The position numbers and the translations under genes are program-made. From the NCBI GenBank assembly GCA_949373145.1, contig CASICI010000020.1:1-64000 (forward strand): 64,000 nucleotides of DNA, written 5' to 3'. A model generated the notes under the pieces. That model did no database searches. It was not told the origin of the DNA and was given only the letters and a program-made list of their open reading frames with translations. Positions 8,990-19,516 of this stretch are shown here, piece after piece. Source of the stretch: an uncultured Phycisphaerales bacterium. Lineage in GTDB: Bacteria > Planctomycetota > Phycisphaerae > Phycisphaerales > SM1A02. Each line of letters opens with the position of its first letter. Within the stretch, counting starts at the first letter, position 1.

Positions 8990-10051
8990 TCATGTCAGGG
9001 GCGATAGGCCGGAAGACGAAGGCCCAGCAGATGATGTGGGCAGCGTCGTGATGATGAAAAAACCGATCGTCACCGTCACCAGAGCGTAGGGATCGATCGA
9101 TCCGAATTGGACGTACGCCCAGATCGGGAGGACCACGAAGGTCGGAATCAACAAGGGAAACGAACACCAGTGCATTCGAAGGAGTCGACTCCACAAGGGC
9201 ACGCTTTCGGGGTCGTCGTTCTTGACGGCGATCGGATCCGATGAGAGCCGGACCGAATGGCGATAGGCGTGGGTGCTCAGGAAGAAGAGTCCGATCGCGA
9301 ACAGTGGTGACGCGAGTGCCGTCAGCATCAGAATGAGAGCCGACTCGAAGAGATCCAGAAGAGCGGCGCGGGGACGCGCACGAAACGTGAGCACGACGTG
9401 TGACAGAGCCAGCAGAACTCCGACGAACAGAAGCGTTCCGCTGATGATGGCGACCGTCTGAATCGAGGACGGTGAAGCAGGTCCCATGCCGGCGAGAAGT
9501 CCGAAGGGCTTCCAGGCGGACTGGGTGTGAAAGGCGAACGCCGGACCGAGAATCAGACAGCCGCGCCCGGCGATGAACAGCACTCGTCGGACGAGTGACT
9601 CCTGTCCGTGACCGGTGGCGAGGAGATCCGCGGTTCCGAAATGAATCGTGGTCAGCACCATGAACGCCACGACCGTGAACACGGGAACATAGACCAGCAG
9701 AATGGTGGACAGGGCCATGAGCGCGAGATAGGGAATGAAGGCGATGGTCTGACGGAGAATTCCGTTCAGACCGTCGAGACGATTCTGAATCGTCCAGTCC
9801 ATCGCCCCATGCGGCATGCCGAAGACGAACAAGGACACCAGAAATGGGAGCCAGGACACGCTGGCAGTGACGGTCGGATCGATCAAGGCCAGAAACACCC
9901 CACCTGAGAGAAGGATCCAGGGGAAGGCGCGTTGGCGAAGAAATTCGCGACCGACGGCGGTCACCCGCAAGCTTCGGGAGCTTGCGGGTGACTTGGCCTC
10001 GGCGAATTCAGAGGGAAACGCGATTGTGTTTGAACGGCTCATGCGCAACAC
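8990..10051 (-). CDS. blh: Brp/Blh family beta-carotene 15,15'-dioxygenase
   Basis: Polytopic protein with FVFGMPHGAMDW, TTIHFGTADLLATGHGQ and STHAYRHSVRL (Blh-type His motifs); lies directly after a rhodopsin gene; start uncertain. Confidence 0.85.
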   Translation of the reverse strand: MLRMSRSNTIAFPSEFAEAKSPASSRSLRVTAVGREFLRQRAFPWILLSGGVFLALIDPTVTASVSWLPFLVSLFVFGMPHGAMDWTIQNRLDGLNGILRQTIAFIPYLALMALSTILLVYVPVFTVVAFMVLTTIHFGTADLLATGHGQESLVRRVLFIAGRGCLILGPAFAFHTQSAWKPFGLLAGMGPASPSSIQTVAIISGTLLFVGVLLALSHVVLTFRARPRAALLDLFESALILMLTALASPLFAIGLFFLSTHAYRHSVRLSSDPIAVKNDDPESVPLWSRLLRMHWCSFPLLIPTFVVLPIWAYVQFGSIDPYALVTVTIGFFIITTLPTSSAGPSSSGLSPLT

Positions 10052-10072
10052 TCCAAACGTCCGTGGACGGAA

Positions 10073-10861
10073 TCAGTCGGCGGCAGGCAGGGTGCCAGCT
10101 TCCTCGTGCTTGGACAGGATCGTGGCTGCGACGACGCATGCGACGCCGAAACCGACCTTGTTGATCACATCCGCGATGTTGTAGGCGATCTCGCGAGTGC
10201 TTTCGTTTCCACCGAGGGCCAGCAGGAAACCGATCGGGTAGATGATCCAACCGATGAGGATGAACCCCTTCATGACGCCCAGAGTGCTCTGGAAGTTGGC
10301 TGGCAGGTAGGCGGCTGCCTTGGTCACCTGGGTGTAGAGAATGCCGACCATCACGATCCAGCAGCCGCAGGAGATCACGTAGTTGGTCCACCAGGCACCG
10401 CTACCGGGGACGCTGGTTTCGGCGATCCATGCGAAGACGAGCATGGCGAGCGAGACGAGTCCGAGACTCCAGAAGAGCGGACGTCCCTTCTTGCCGAGGT
10501 TGAGAAGCAAGGGGAATTCCAACACCATCAGCGGAACCGTGATGATCCAGTCGATGTAGCGATACGCTGTGGGGAATGCCGCAAGCTTGCCAATGACGGT
10601 GTTTCCGTCGGCATCGGTCGAGATCGCCATTGCGAGGCTTTCGACGTAGATGTTGGCCATCCTGAAGTAATGAAAACAAGCCACGGCGCAGATGATGCCG
10701 GCGACGATGGCGACCTTCTTGTAGGTCTTGGTCAGGGAGCCTTGCATCATGAACAGATAGAGAGCGCCCGCACCCATTCCGACGATACCCAGCCAGAAGA
10801 GGTACATGGTGATGCCCTCGACGCTGAGGCCAGCGCTCAAGGCTTTCATGGTGCTGGACAT
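10073..10861 (-). CDS. Microbial rhodopsin, predicted proton pump (proteorhodopsin-like)
   Basis: Helix C YRYIDWIITVPLMVLEF (D..T......E), helix B HYFRM, helix G YNIADVINKVGFG with Schiff-base Lys. Confidence 0.93.
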   Translation of the reverse strand: MSSTMKALSAGLSVEGITMYLFWLGIVGMGAGALYLFMMQGSLTKTYKKVAIVAGIICAVACFHYFRMANIYVESLAMAISTDADGNTVIGKLAAFPTAYRYIDWIITVPLMVLEFPLLLNLGKKGRPLFWSLGLVSLAMLVFAWIAETSVPGSGAWWTNYVISCGCWIVMVGILYTQVTKAAAYLPANFQSTLGVMKGFILIGWIIYPIGFLLALGGNESTREIAYNIADVINKVGFGVACVVAATILSKHEEAGTLPAAD

Positions 10862-11301
10862 CTCTGCTAGATGGCAGTGAAGAACATTTATTTCAATCTC
10901 CGTGAGTGAACGAGGATGACTGTGAGGTGTGAGATTCACTACGACTGACAGCAGAGTTGTAGGGACCCAAATCGTTCAAAACGGTCATTCCTTGCAAAAA
11001 GGAGTCAAAACAGCTCCTCGTTGCGACTGAAACGCCCATTTGAGGGGCCACATCTGAAGGCTGCTCAACGGCATTCTGGCCGGGAAACAATTCCATCTGG
11101 AGATACCGTTCCAGAGGCCCGGATATGCGGACGCGGAAAACTCACTCCTCGGGAGCACTTCGGACATCAGACGGGGAAGAGACCACCAGAACTCTTATGC
11201 AGGAAATCAGGTCCTCCGGTCAGCGCTTTCAGCGCGACTTCAGTCAGCGGTCAACTTCGAATTCAAGCACGCCCCCCCCGCGGACGGGTAGGCTCGGACT
11301 C

Positions 11302-13966
11302 ATGACACTCGAACCTCTCACGCGGGACATCTCATGGCTTCATTCGAGACTTGATGAATCGACCACGGAGGTGGCACACCAGGACATCGAGTTGTTGCAC
11401 CGCACGGCACGCGCCATGCTCGAAACCGGCACGCTCGATCCGGTTCTCTCCGATCTCTCCCTGGACCGGATCGATGCCATCCTGAAATTACTCACGATCC
11501 GGTTTCACTTGAGAAACAAAGCCGAGCAGCTTCACATCACGAGAGTCAACCGACAACGGGAGATGGATGCGACCGAGGAGATTCCACGACCGGAATCGCT
11601 TGCGGATGCGATCGCGACTCTTGCTTCGAGCGGCGCCCCCTTGGAACTGGTTCTTGAAACGCTCGCGGAACTCGACATTCAACCGACTCTGACCGCACAT
11701 CCCACGGAATCCCGCCGACGAAGCGTGATCGCGAAGCAGGATCGAATCGCCGAACTTCTGGTGATACAGAACAGCGGTGATCTGGCGATCAGCGAAGGCA
11801 AAGCACTGGCAAGTGACGTACGTCAGACGCTGACACAATTGATGGCCACCGATGAGATCAGATCGAGACGACTCGATGTGATCGATGAGGTGCGCAACGG
11901 CATTCACTACCTCGGCGGCGCGATCTGGAGCGCGGTTCCGGGCCTCTATCGAGACCTGGTGGATGCCATCGAAGATCGCTATCAGGAACGTGTGGAGCTT
12001 CCGGTGATCCTTCGCTATCGATCGTGGATCGGTGGCGATCGAGACGGCAATCCGTTCGTCACCGCGGAGCGTTCCGCGATCGCCTTCGAAGAGATGCGTG
12101 AGGTCGCCCTGGAACGACACCATGAAACGCTCGATGAGCTCCACCATGAACTCAGTCTTTCGGATCGACGTGTCGAGGTGGACCCGGAACTGAGGCATTC
12201 GATCGAACTTGATGAGGCCGAATCCCCGCTCGACGAGATGTCGATCCGTCATCTGGAACACGAGCCGTTCCGGGTCAAACTGAGCCACATGCAGATGCGA
12301 CTGGGCTCGGATGAATACGACGTGGACCGGTACATCGACGATCTCACGACCATTCAGGATGCACTTCGGTTCGCCGGCCTCGAGGAGACCGCGGATCGAG
12401 GAGGCATCGCGGACGCGCTCGTGACCGCACGCACCTTCGGGTTTCACCTCGCGGCACTCGACATTCGACAGCACAGTCGCGTGCATGAGTCGGCGGTCAC
12501 TGAACTCTTCGCCCTTGCCGGTGTTTCCGAGGACTATCGAGAACTTGATGAAACCGAGAGACGAGCGCTGCTGGAAACCGAGCTCTCGACCGCCCGTCCG
12601 CTTCTCGCCCTCGGACAGGAACTCACGTTGGAGACCAGTGAACTGCTCGAAGGGCTGACCGTCTTCGCCGAAGCCATCGAACGCGACCCAGACTCGGTGG
12701 GCACCTACATCATCTCGATGGCACACGATGTGAGTGATCTGCTCGAGGTTCTGATCCTTCTGAGAGAAGTCGGGCTGTGGACGATCGTGGACGGGACGGT
12801 GCACAGTGCCATCGATGTCGCGCCGCTCTTCGAAACCGTGGACGATCTTGATCAGGCCGGAAGAATACTTGCCGAAATGCTCGAGAACCCGGCCTACAAG
12901 CCACAGCTCGAGGCGCGCGAGAACTTTCAGGAGATCATGCTGGGCTACTCCGATTCCAACAAGGATGGCGGGTACTGGGCGGCGAACTGGAAACTGCACG
13001 CCGCGCAACAGGACCTGGCGAAGATCGCCGGAGATGCCGACGTGTCATTTCGCTTCTTTCACGGTCGCGGAGGCACGGTCGCCCGTGGGGGTGGACGTGC
13101 CAACCGTGCCATTCTGGCGAGTCCACCCGAGACCAGAAACGGCCGAATTCGATTCACCGAACAGGGTGAGGTCATCTCCTTCAGATACGCGATGCCCGAG
13201 GTCGCCCATCGACACCTCGAGCAGATCGTCAATGCCATGCTTCTGGCGACGACGACTTCCGATGTCGGATCGGAGCCCGACGCACGGATGATGGCGTTGA
13301 TGAACGGGATCGCGGACAAGTCCCGGACCGCCTACCGAGAACTCATCGACGACGAGGCGTTCTGGCCGCTTTTCATTGAACGTTCTCCCCGTGCTGCACA
13401 TCGGAGATCTTCCGATCGCTTCCAGACCGGTCTCGCGTGCGGGCAGCGATGTCACCTTCGAGAACCTGCGTGCGATCCCCTGGGTCTTCGCCTGGACGCA
13501 GATGAGATACAACGCCCCCGGTTGGTACGGAACAGGTTCGGCTTTCAACGATCTCGTCCTGAACGATGAGACGACCCTCGAAATGTGCCGGGCCGCCTAT
13601 GCCTCCGGTGGATTCTTTCAAGCCTTCATCGACAACGCACAGCAGGAGATGGCACGTGCTCGGCTCGAAGTCGCCGGTTGGTACATGAAGGAATCGGAGT
13701 CCGACCTGCACGAGAAACTCACGGCGGAATTCGATCGTGCCAGACAGGCGGTGCTTTCGATCACGGGGCAGGCTGAGTTGCTCGACAACAATCCCGTCAT
13801 CCAGCAATCCATACGTGAACGCAACGAGGACACCGATGTGATCAATGCGCTTCAGGTGGAACTGCTCGAACGCTGGCGGCAGACACCGGACGAGGACGAC
13901 GCACTCAAGACCGTGATTCTGCTGAGTGTGAACGCACTGGCAGCTGCCATGCAAAGTACGGGCTGA
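11302..13966 (+). CDS. ppc: Phosphoenolpyruvate carboxylase, one frameshift near 13385-13400
   Basis: QPTLTAHPTESRRRSV, RSWIGGDRDGNPFVTAE, GYSDSNKDGGYWAANW, FHGRGGTVARGGG; after the frameshift VLHIGDLPIASRPVSRAG..LRAIPWVFAWTQMRYNAPGWYG. Confidence 0.95.
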
Positions 13967-14164
13967 CAATCACTTCGCAGGCATCCACCCTGCGGAGCGT
14001 GGCTGGTGATGGCTGATGCCGGATTGAAAAAAAGAAGAAAACCGACATCAGGGCGCGAAAATACCTGATCGGCGACGTTCTTATGTCGAAGACGCCTCAC
14101 TTCGTCCGGGGGGAAGCGTTGCCACGTGAAACACGAATGAACACTCAAGACAAGGAATCAGACC

Positions 14165-14983
14165 ATGCTCTCTCGCACCACAAAGGCGTTTCTCACAAGT
14201 TCGATGCTCTTCGCACTCTCAGCACCCGCTCTGGCCCAGGACACCTCTGGTGAAGACGCGAACAAGGGGATCGTGGCGTTCATGTTCGAGGGCGGTACCG
14301 CCTCTCATCTCGTCGATCAACTCGAAACGACATTCCCTGACTTTCCGGTCGTCCTGGATGAAAAAGCCGGCCATTTCATGCTTCCCCAATTCGAAGCGCG
14401 AGTGACCGATGCCGGGACCATCGTCGAACTCATCACTCAGATGCCGGGAGTGATCAAGGCACGCTTCACAAATGATGGAATCACGAAAAAGGGAAATCTT
14501 GATTTTCAGGTCGTCGGTCGAGAACTGGTCTACATCACGTTCGATGAAGAACGAGACCCCAGCTCGCCCCGTGCCATCATCAAGGTCGCCGTCCTTTCCA
14601 TCCAGGAACTTCTCACCAGTGGCATGGAGCTCGAGGAGATCATGAGTACGATCGAAGCCGGAATCGAACTGCGAATGCCGGGCAAGCAGCCGACGATACG
14701 ATTCCATCCGACCACCGGCATCATCTTCATCAAGAGTGACAAGGCGACACTGGACGTCGTCAGCATGACGATCGAGGCACTCAAGAAAAGTGCGACCTGG
14801 CGGATCTCCGATGAAGCACTCGCCGCGAGGGCCGCGGTGCTCAAGTTGAAGCAGATCGAGACCCTGGAGGAGTTGCAGGACCTCACCATCGAGCAACAGA
14901 TGAAAAATTTGAAGGAAAGCCAGCAAAGACTCGAGGAACGACAGAAGCGGCGCTCTCAAAAAGATGATGACAGTGAAGGGTGA
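14165..14983 (+). CDS. Hypothetical secreted protein
   Basis: Signal peptide MLSRTTKAFLTSSMLFALSAPALAQ; repeated beta-alpha-like segments and a Glu/Lys-rich coiled-coil tail. Confidence 0.7.
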   Translation: MLSRTTKAFLTSSMLFALSAPALAQDTSGEDANKGIVAFMFEGGTASHLVDQLETTFPDFPVVLDEKAGHFMLPQFEARVTDAGTIVELITQMPGVIKARFTNDGITKKGNLDFQVVGRELVYITFDEERDPSSPRAIIKVAVLSIQELLTSGMELEEIMSTIEAGIELRMPGKQPTIRFHPTTGIIFIKSDKATLDVVSMTIEALKKSATWRISDEALAARAAVLKLKQIETLEELQDLTIEQQMKNLKESQQRLEERQKRRSQKDDDSEG

Positions 14984-15003
14984 TGCGGTAGCTTGAAAGT
15001 GCG

Positions 15004-15573
15004 ATGCTTCTTTCAAACGGCCGAGAGCCGCCCTCAACCAGTGAACTGACTGCCGCGATTGCCTCGGGTTCCACCGAGGCATTCGCGTGCTTCTATGAGA
15101 TCTGGTTCGACAAATGCCTTCGATCGACGATGCAGATGACGGGATTGGATGAATCGACAGCTTTGGACATCGTTCAGGACACCATGATGAAATGTGCCAC
15201 GCAACTTCCCAGAATAGATGACACGCGACAGCTGCAGGCCTGGCTCGACAGAGTGCTCGTGAACGCAGCACGAGATCGGATTCGACAGACGTCACGACGA
15301 CGTGCTCGTGAAGATCGGCCGGCTGAAGACAGGATGGAACGGTTGTCCATGGAAGAACTCGAAACGCTCGATCACCACCTCGGCAAGCTTGATGAACAAC
15401 AACGATCAATACTGCATCTTCGCTTCACGCTTGGGTGGAGCCTGCGAAAAATCGGAGAAAGCCTCGGACTCGGAGGCTCCGGTTCGATCGACGGACGCAT
15501 CAGACGAGCACTCGATGAGATCAGGGATGAATACATGAATGCGAAAAGCGAGGATCATCATGACGCAGGATGA
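15004..15573 (+). CDS. ECF-type RNA polymerase sigma factor
   Basis: Sigma-70 region 2 (ALDIVQDTMMKC..LQAWLDRVLVNAARDRIRQTSRRR) and region 4 (LDEQQRSILHLRFTLGWSLRKIGESLG). Confidence 0.85.
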   Translation: MLLSNGREPPSTSELTAAIASGSTEAFACFYEIWFDKCLRSTMQMTGLDESTALDIVQDTMMKCATQLPRIDDTRQLQAWLDRVLVNAARDRIRQTSRRRAREDRPAEDRMERLSMEELETLDHHLGKLDEQQRSILHLRFTLGWSLRKIGESLGLGGSGSIDGRIRRALDEIRDEYMNAKSEDHHDAG

Positions 15574-16219
15574 ACACCAGGAACTCTCATCAAGGGCCTC
15601 GGCACGCCGAGACAAGATGCTGCCTCTGCTTCAGGAAGCGATGCGCGAACGATCCCGACGCAAGCGTCGAAACAAGGCGACAGCCTTCTCCTTGCTGGCC
15701 TTGCTTCTCGTCGGCGTTCTCATGGAGAGGTTCTCGACGACCGAAGAACGATTCGAAGAGCTGGATCGGGTTGTCGACGCTCAAAGCACGGGAACGGAAC
15801 ATCTCGTCGAAAGACCAGCCATCCGATCCGAAACAGAATCACCTGCCACAGCCTCGCCGGACTTCAAGACGACCAAGTCCGAGTTGGCCATGAAAGGTGC
15901 CGACTTTCAGACCATCGAATCCGAAGAACTGTATGCACGTGCCATTCAAAGAGACCCCAACATGATCATCGAGTCCGGACCCATGCTTGCAGTGGAGATC
16001 GAGTTCCTGCCGGACCAGGTCGCGATCGAATACATCACGACCGAGGAACTGATGTCGGATCTCGCCGAAGAGGGATTCAGCAGCGCGGTGGCGTGCGGAG
16101 CAACATCCTGCACGCTCCACATCACTCCCAGGCAGCGAGAACACGCAGGAAACCCTGCCGCCGAGCTCTTGAGGAGACCGGGCAGGCACGTTCACGTCAT
16201 GTGGTCACGGACTTCTTGA
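15560..16219 (+). CDS. Single-TM protein downstream of the sigma factor, candidate anti-sigma factor
   Basis: Overlaps the sigma gene by 14 nt; N-terminal charged region followed by one TM helix (KATAFSLLALLLVGVLMERF). Confidence 0.6.
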   Translation: MTQDEHQELSSRASARRDKMLPLLQEAMRERSRRKRRNKATAFSLLALLLVGVLMERFSTTEERFEELDRVVDAQSTGTEHLVERPAIRSETESPATASPDFKTTKSELAMKGADFQTIESEELYARAIQRDPNMIIESGPMLAVEIEFLPDQVAIEYITTEELMSDLAEEGFSSAVACGATSCTLHITPRQREHAGNPAAELLRRPGRHVHVMWSRTS

Positions 16220-16378
16220 TCGATGGAACCGTGGCCCTCGCGATGGATCGAATTCGATGGAAAACGCATCGAGGCTCGAAAAGGGCATGAACCCGTTCCT
16301 TCACGCATTTGACTCAGGTACCATGGCAAGCGGACGACACATGCACGCCTCGAAGAGCGCTGAGCGAAGGGGCCTGCC

Positions 16379-16797
16379 ATGGCCGAACGACGAAACACGA
16401 TCCAGCTTGATGCCGTTCGCAATGCGATTCAGGAGCGCAGGACGCCCACTGTCCATCGATGAGATACTCACTCGAAGCCTCCCGACAGGTGGAGACGATC
16501 GGACTTCGCACGGTCTATCGCATCGTGCGAAAGCTCGAGGATGACCAGAATGAGATCACGGCGGTCACACTCCCCTCCCATCCAGATCGCTACGAGCTCA
16601 CTCCGAAGTCGCCGAACACGCACCACCATCACTTTCACTGTGCACCAACTGCGACCGACTCTACGACATGTCGCTGGGTGCCCGGGGCGGCTCAAGAAGT
16701 CTGCTGCCGGACGGCTTCGTGCTGCACCGAGCATGAACTCACCCTCAAGGGCCTCTGCAGCTGCCTGCGCCTGACCCTGGACTTGAATCCACCGTAA
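16379..16797 (+). pseudogene. Fur-family metalloregulator, interrupted by several frameshifts as given
   Basis: Frames combine to MAERRNTIQLDAVRNAIQERR..SIDEIL..GLRTVYRIVRKLED..ITAVTLPSHPDRYEL..HHHHFHCTNCDRLYDMS..FVLHEHELTLKGLCS; HHHHFHC and CxxC are Fur-like. Confidence 0.7.
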
Positions 16798-16899
16798 GAG
16801 CCACATGCACGAACATGAAAGCAGCGAGCGGACCGCTCGCGATGGTCCTTCAATTCCTGGTCTTGTTCGTGCCCATCACTTTCGCAACCTGTGACCTGC

Positions 16900-18409
16900 T
16901 CACGAAGATCCAGCCAGATACTCATCGGCGACCTGGTGATGATCTGCCATCTTCTGCGCGTCCATCTTGCGGGCCATCGCGCACATCATCGCCCACCGGG
17001 GATTCTTCCCGAGCTCCTCGACATGATTCGAGATCCAGCGCCAATAGAGACCATCCCAGATTGCAGTCCAATCGCCCTTGGCGTGGTTGCTCATCTTCTT
17101 GATGTAGGACGATCCCGAGAAGTAGGGCTTGGTCGTGATCAATCCACCATCGGCGTGTTGACTCATGGCATAGACGTTGGGAACCATCACCCAGTCGTAG
17201 CTGTCGACGAACATCTCCATGAACCACTTGTAGATCTCGTCGGGATCGAATTCACAGAGGAACATGAACCCACCCAGCACCATGAGGCGTTCGATGTGGT
17301 GGCAGTATCCGGTCTGAAGCACCCGCCCGATCACGTCGTCGACGGGATCGATCCCGGTCGTGCCGTCGTAGAAGCTCGACGGTATCGAACGGACATGACC
17401 CCAGTGATTCGTGGTGCGCATCTCGACCCCATGATCGACGTAGGTCGCTCGCATGAACTCGCGCCAGCCGATCAACTGGCGGATGAAACCCTCAAGCGCG
17501 TTCATCGGAACGTCTGCACGCTTCGCATGCTCGAGTGCGCACTCGAGAATCTGGCGAGGAGTCAGAAGGCCGGTGTTCAGCATGGGCGTGAGCACACTGT
17601 GCCAGAGCCAGTTCTCACCTTTGAGTATCGCATCTTCGTAATCACCGAACAGGGCGAACCGTTCCTCTAGGAAATCATTCAGCCACTTTGCCGCCGCATC
17701 ATGTGATGTCGGGTAGATCAGTTCCTCGAGCATGCCGGGGTTTTCACCGTACTGCTCCCGGACATGTTCGACGGCTGCTTGATCGATCGCGTCAGCCCGG
17801 TGCGGACTCAGAGGCGGAATGGAAGCCTCGCAATTTCGCTGGGACCTTCTTGCGATTGTCCTCGTCGAAACTCCATCGCCCCCCCGTCGGCTCGTCATCC
17901 TCATCCATCAGGACATCGAGCCTTCGGCGCTGGAATTTGTAATAGTCGGCCATGTACCCAGCGTTTCTTGGAATCGCGATACGAACGATTCACTTCGTTC
18001 GTATTGAGAAACATCGGAGACTCGAGAACGTTGAGTTCGAGATCGAAACGCTCGCAGAAACGTCCAAGTCTGCGGCCGAGGAGGTAATCGTGCGTTTCGG
18101 AGACGCAGACGGTCGAACATCCGGACGTCTGCAATCGCTCGAGACACGCTTCGAGCACGCTGTGATCGGTCGCATGCTCCACATATTCGACGTCCGCCTC
18201 GTACTCACGCAGAGTTTCCGCGTACCGCTTCATGGTGGCGCGGTGGTGGGTACCAGATCTTCTGCTGATGAAAACCACCGAAAAGCTCAGGGTCTCCGAA
18301 GAACAGACGATCCTCGATCAAAATGATCTTCGACGGCGAACGGGTCGAAACCAGGATGATTCTGAAACAGTTGATTGGGAAAGATCAGAAGGGCTTCGGA
18401 ATCTGACAT
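16900..18409 (-). pseudogene. FeS-BCP/(6-4)-type photolyase-related protein, frameshifted as given; lacks three of four expected Fe-S cysteines
   Basis: Start MSDSEALLIFPNQLFQNHPGFDPFAV, then ILIEDRLFFGDPELFGGFHQQKIW, YYKFQRRRLDVLMDEDDEPTGGRWSFDEDNRKKVP, and intact 3' part GFIRQLIGWREFMR..GYCHHIERLMVLGGFMFL..VMVPNVYAMSQHADGG. Confidence 0.8.
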
Positions 18410-18630
18410 CGAACGCTCTCGGCTATGGCTGGAAGGCCTCTGGTGGATCGGAATGAAAACGGTGGTTCAGGCAATGGTAGCCATGATCACGTCCCTGAAT
18501 TCCAACGCATGCATGATGAATGATCGAAATCAGCTGAAAATTCCCGAGCGCGCAAGATGAAATCGAACCCGACCCGGACCCGGATATCCGCCTACCATCT
18601 CAAGTTCGAAAAACACCCCTGGAGCGTCTC

Positions 18631-19174
18631 TTGAAATCTGCACTGATATTCGGATCCAACACCGGCAACACCGGCTACGTCGCCGGACTCATCATGAAGG
18701 CGTTGCAACCAGAAATCACGTTGGAGATGGTGGATGTGAATTCCATCGGTGCCGACGACTTGTCGAAGATGGATTTCGTGCTCTGCGGCATCCCAACCTG
18801 GGACGTCGGGCAGCTTGAACAAGGATGGAATGAGATCTTCGAAGAACTCGACGAGATCTCCCGTGAACGGACTGACGGTCGCCATGTTCGGACTGGGGGA
18901 TCAGTCCACCTACATCGAGACCTATCAGGATGCGATGGGAATTCTCTATCGCAAGATGGTCGAACGTGGAGCCAATGGCGGGATAGGATTCACCACGACC
19001 GACACCCACACGTACGAGGGAACTCTCGGAACGGTGGAAGGCATGTTCTGCGGACTCGCCCTCGACGAGGACAGCCAGCCGGAACTCACCGAAGAACGCA
19101 TTGAAGAATGGGCTCTGTCCGTGAAACAGGCGTGGCCCTCGATCGTGGCATCAACAGTTCCCGCCAACGACTGA
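18631..19174 (+). pseudogene. Flavodoxin, single frameshift near 18870
   Basis: MKSALIFGSNTGNTGYVAGLI..FVLCGIPTWDVGQLEQGW then GLTVAMFGLGDQSTYIETYQDAMG..GLALDEDSQPELTEERIEEWALSVKQAWPSIV in another frame. Confidence 0.88.
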
Positions 19175-19516
19175 CGTCGGTCAGACCAGACACGACGATG
19201 GTGAATTGTGGGCGTTTCCGGCCATGGGACGTCTGGTCCACGATTTTCCATTTCGACGATCTCGGTTCAGAGACAGCCAGAAGGACGACCTGTCACCGGA
19301 TGGAAGGCCCTCAACAGCCTGCAAGAGGCTCTTGTAGAGTTGAAACCCGCAAAAAACCATTCTCGAATGCTAAAAACTCGATATCGAGGATTGCCTTGCC
19401 GTCCATTCACAGAGACAATGGAAACGGCTCAGATACCCACCCCCTTTGCAAAGCTCGTCGGAGCCCCACAGGCCTTTGCCAAGCCACTCCGATGCCAGAA
19501 GAAATGGAAATCAAAC

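Noticed and set aside
10073-10861. Xanthorhodopsin-type carotenoid antenna
   Set aside because: The residue aligned by eye to the fenestration position is Tyr, not Gly, so a keto-carotenoid antenna is not supported.
11488-13008. 506-aa minus-strand ORF
   Set aside because: Fully antisense to ppc, which has clear PEPC motifs; its sequence has the His/Arg-rich look of a mirror ORF in high-GC DNA.
17979-18004. 10-bp inverted repeat ATACGAACGA-TTCACT-TCGTTCGTAT
   Set aside because: Lies inside the photolyase-related coding region with no terminator context; likely coincidental coding palindrome.
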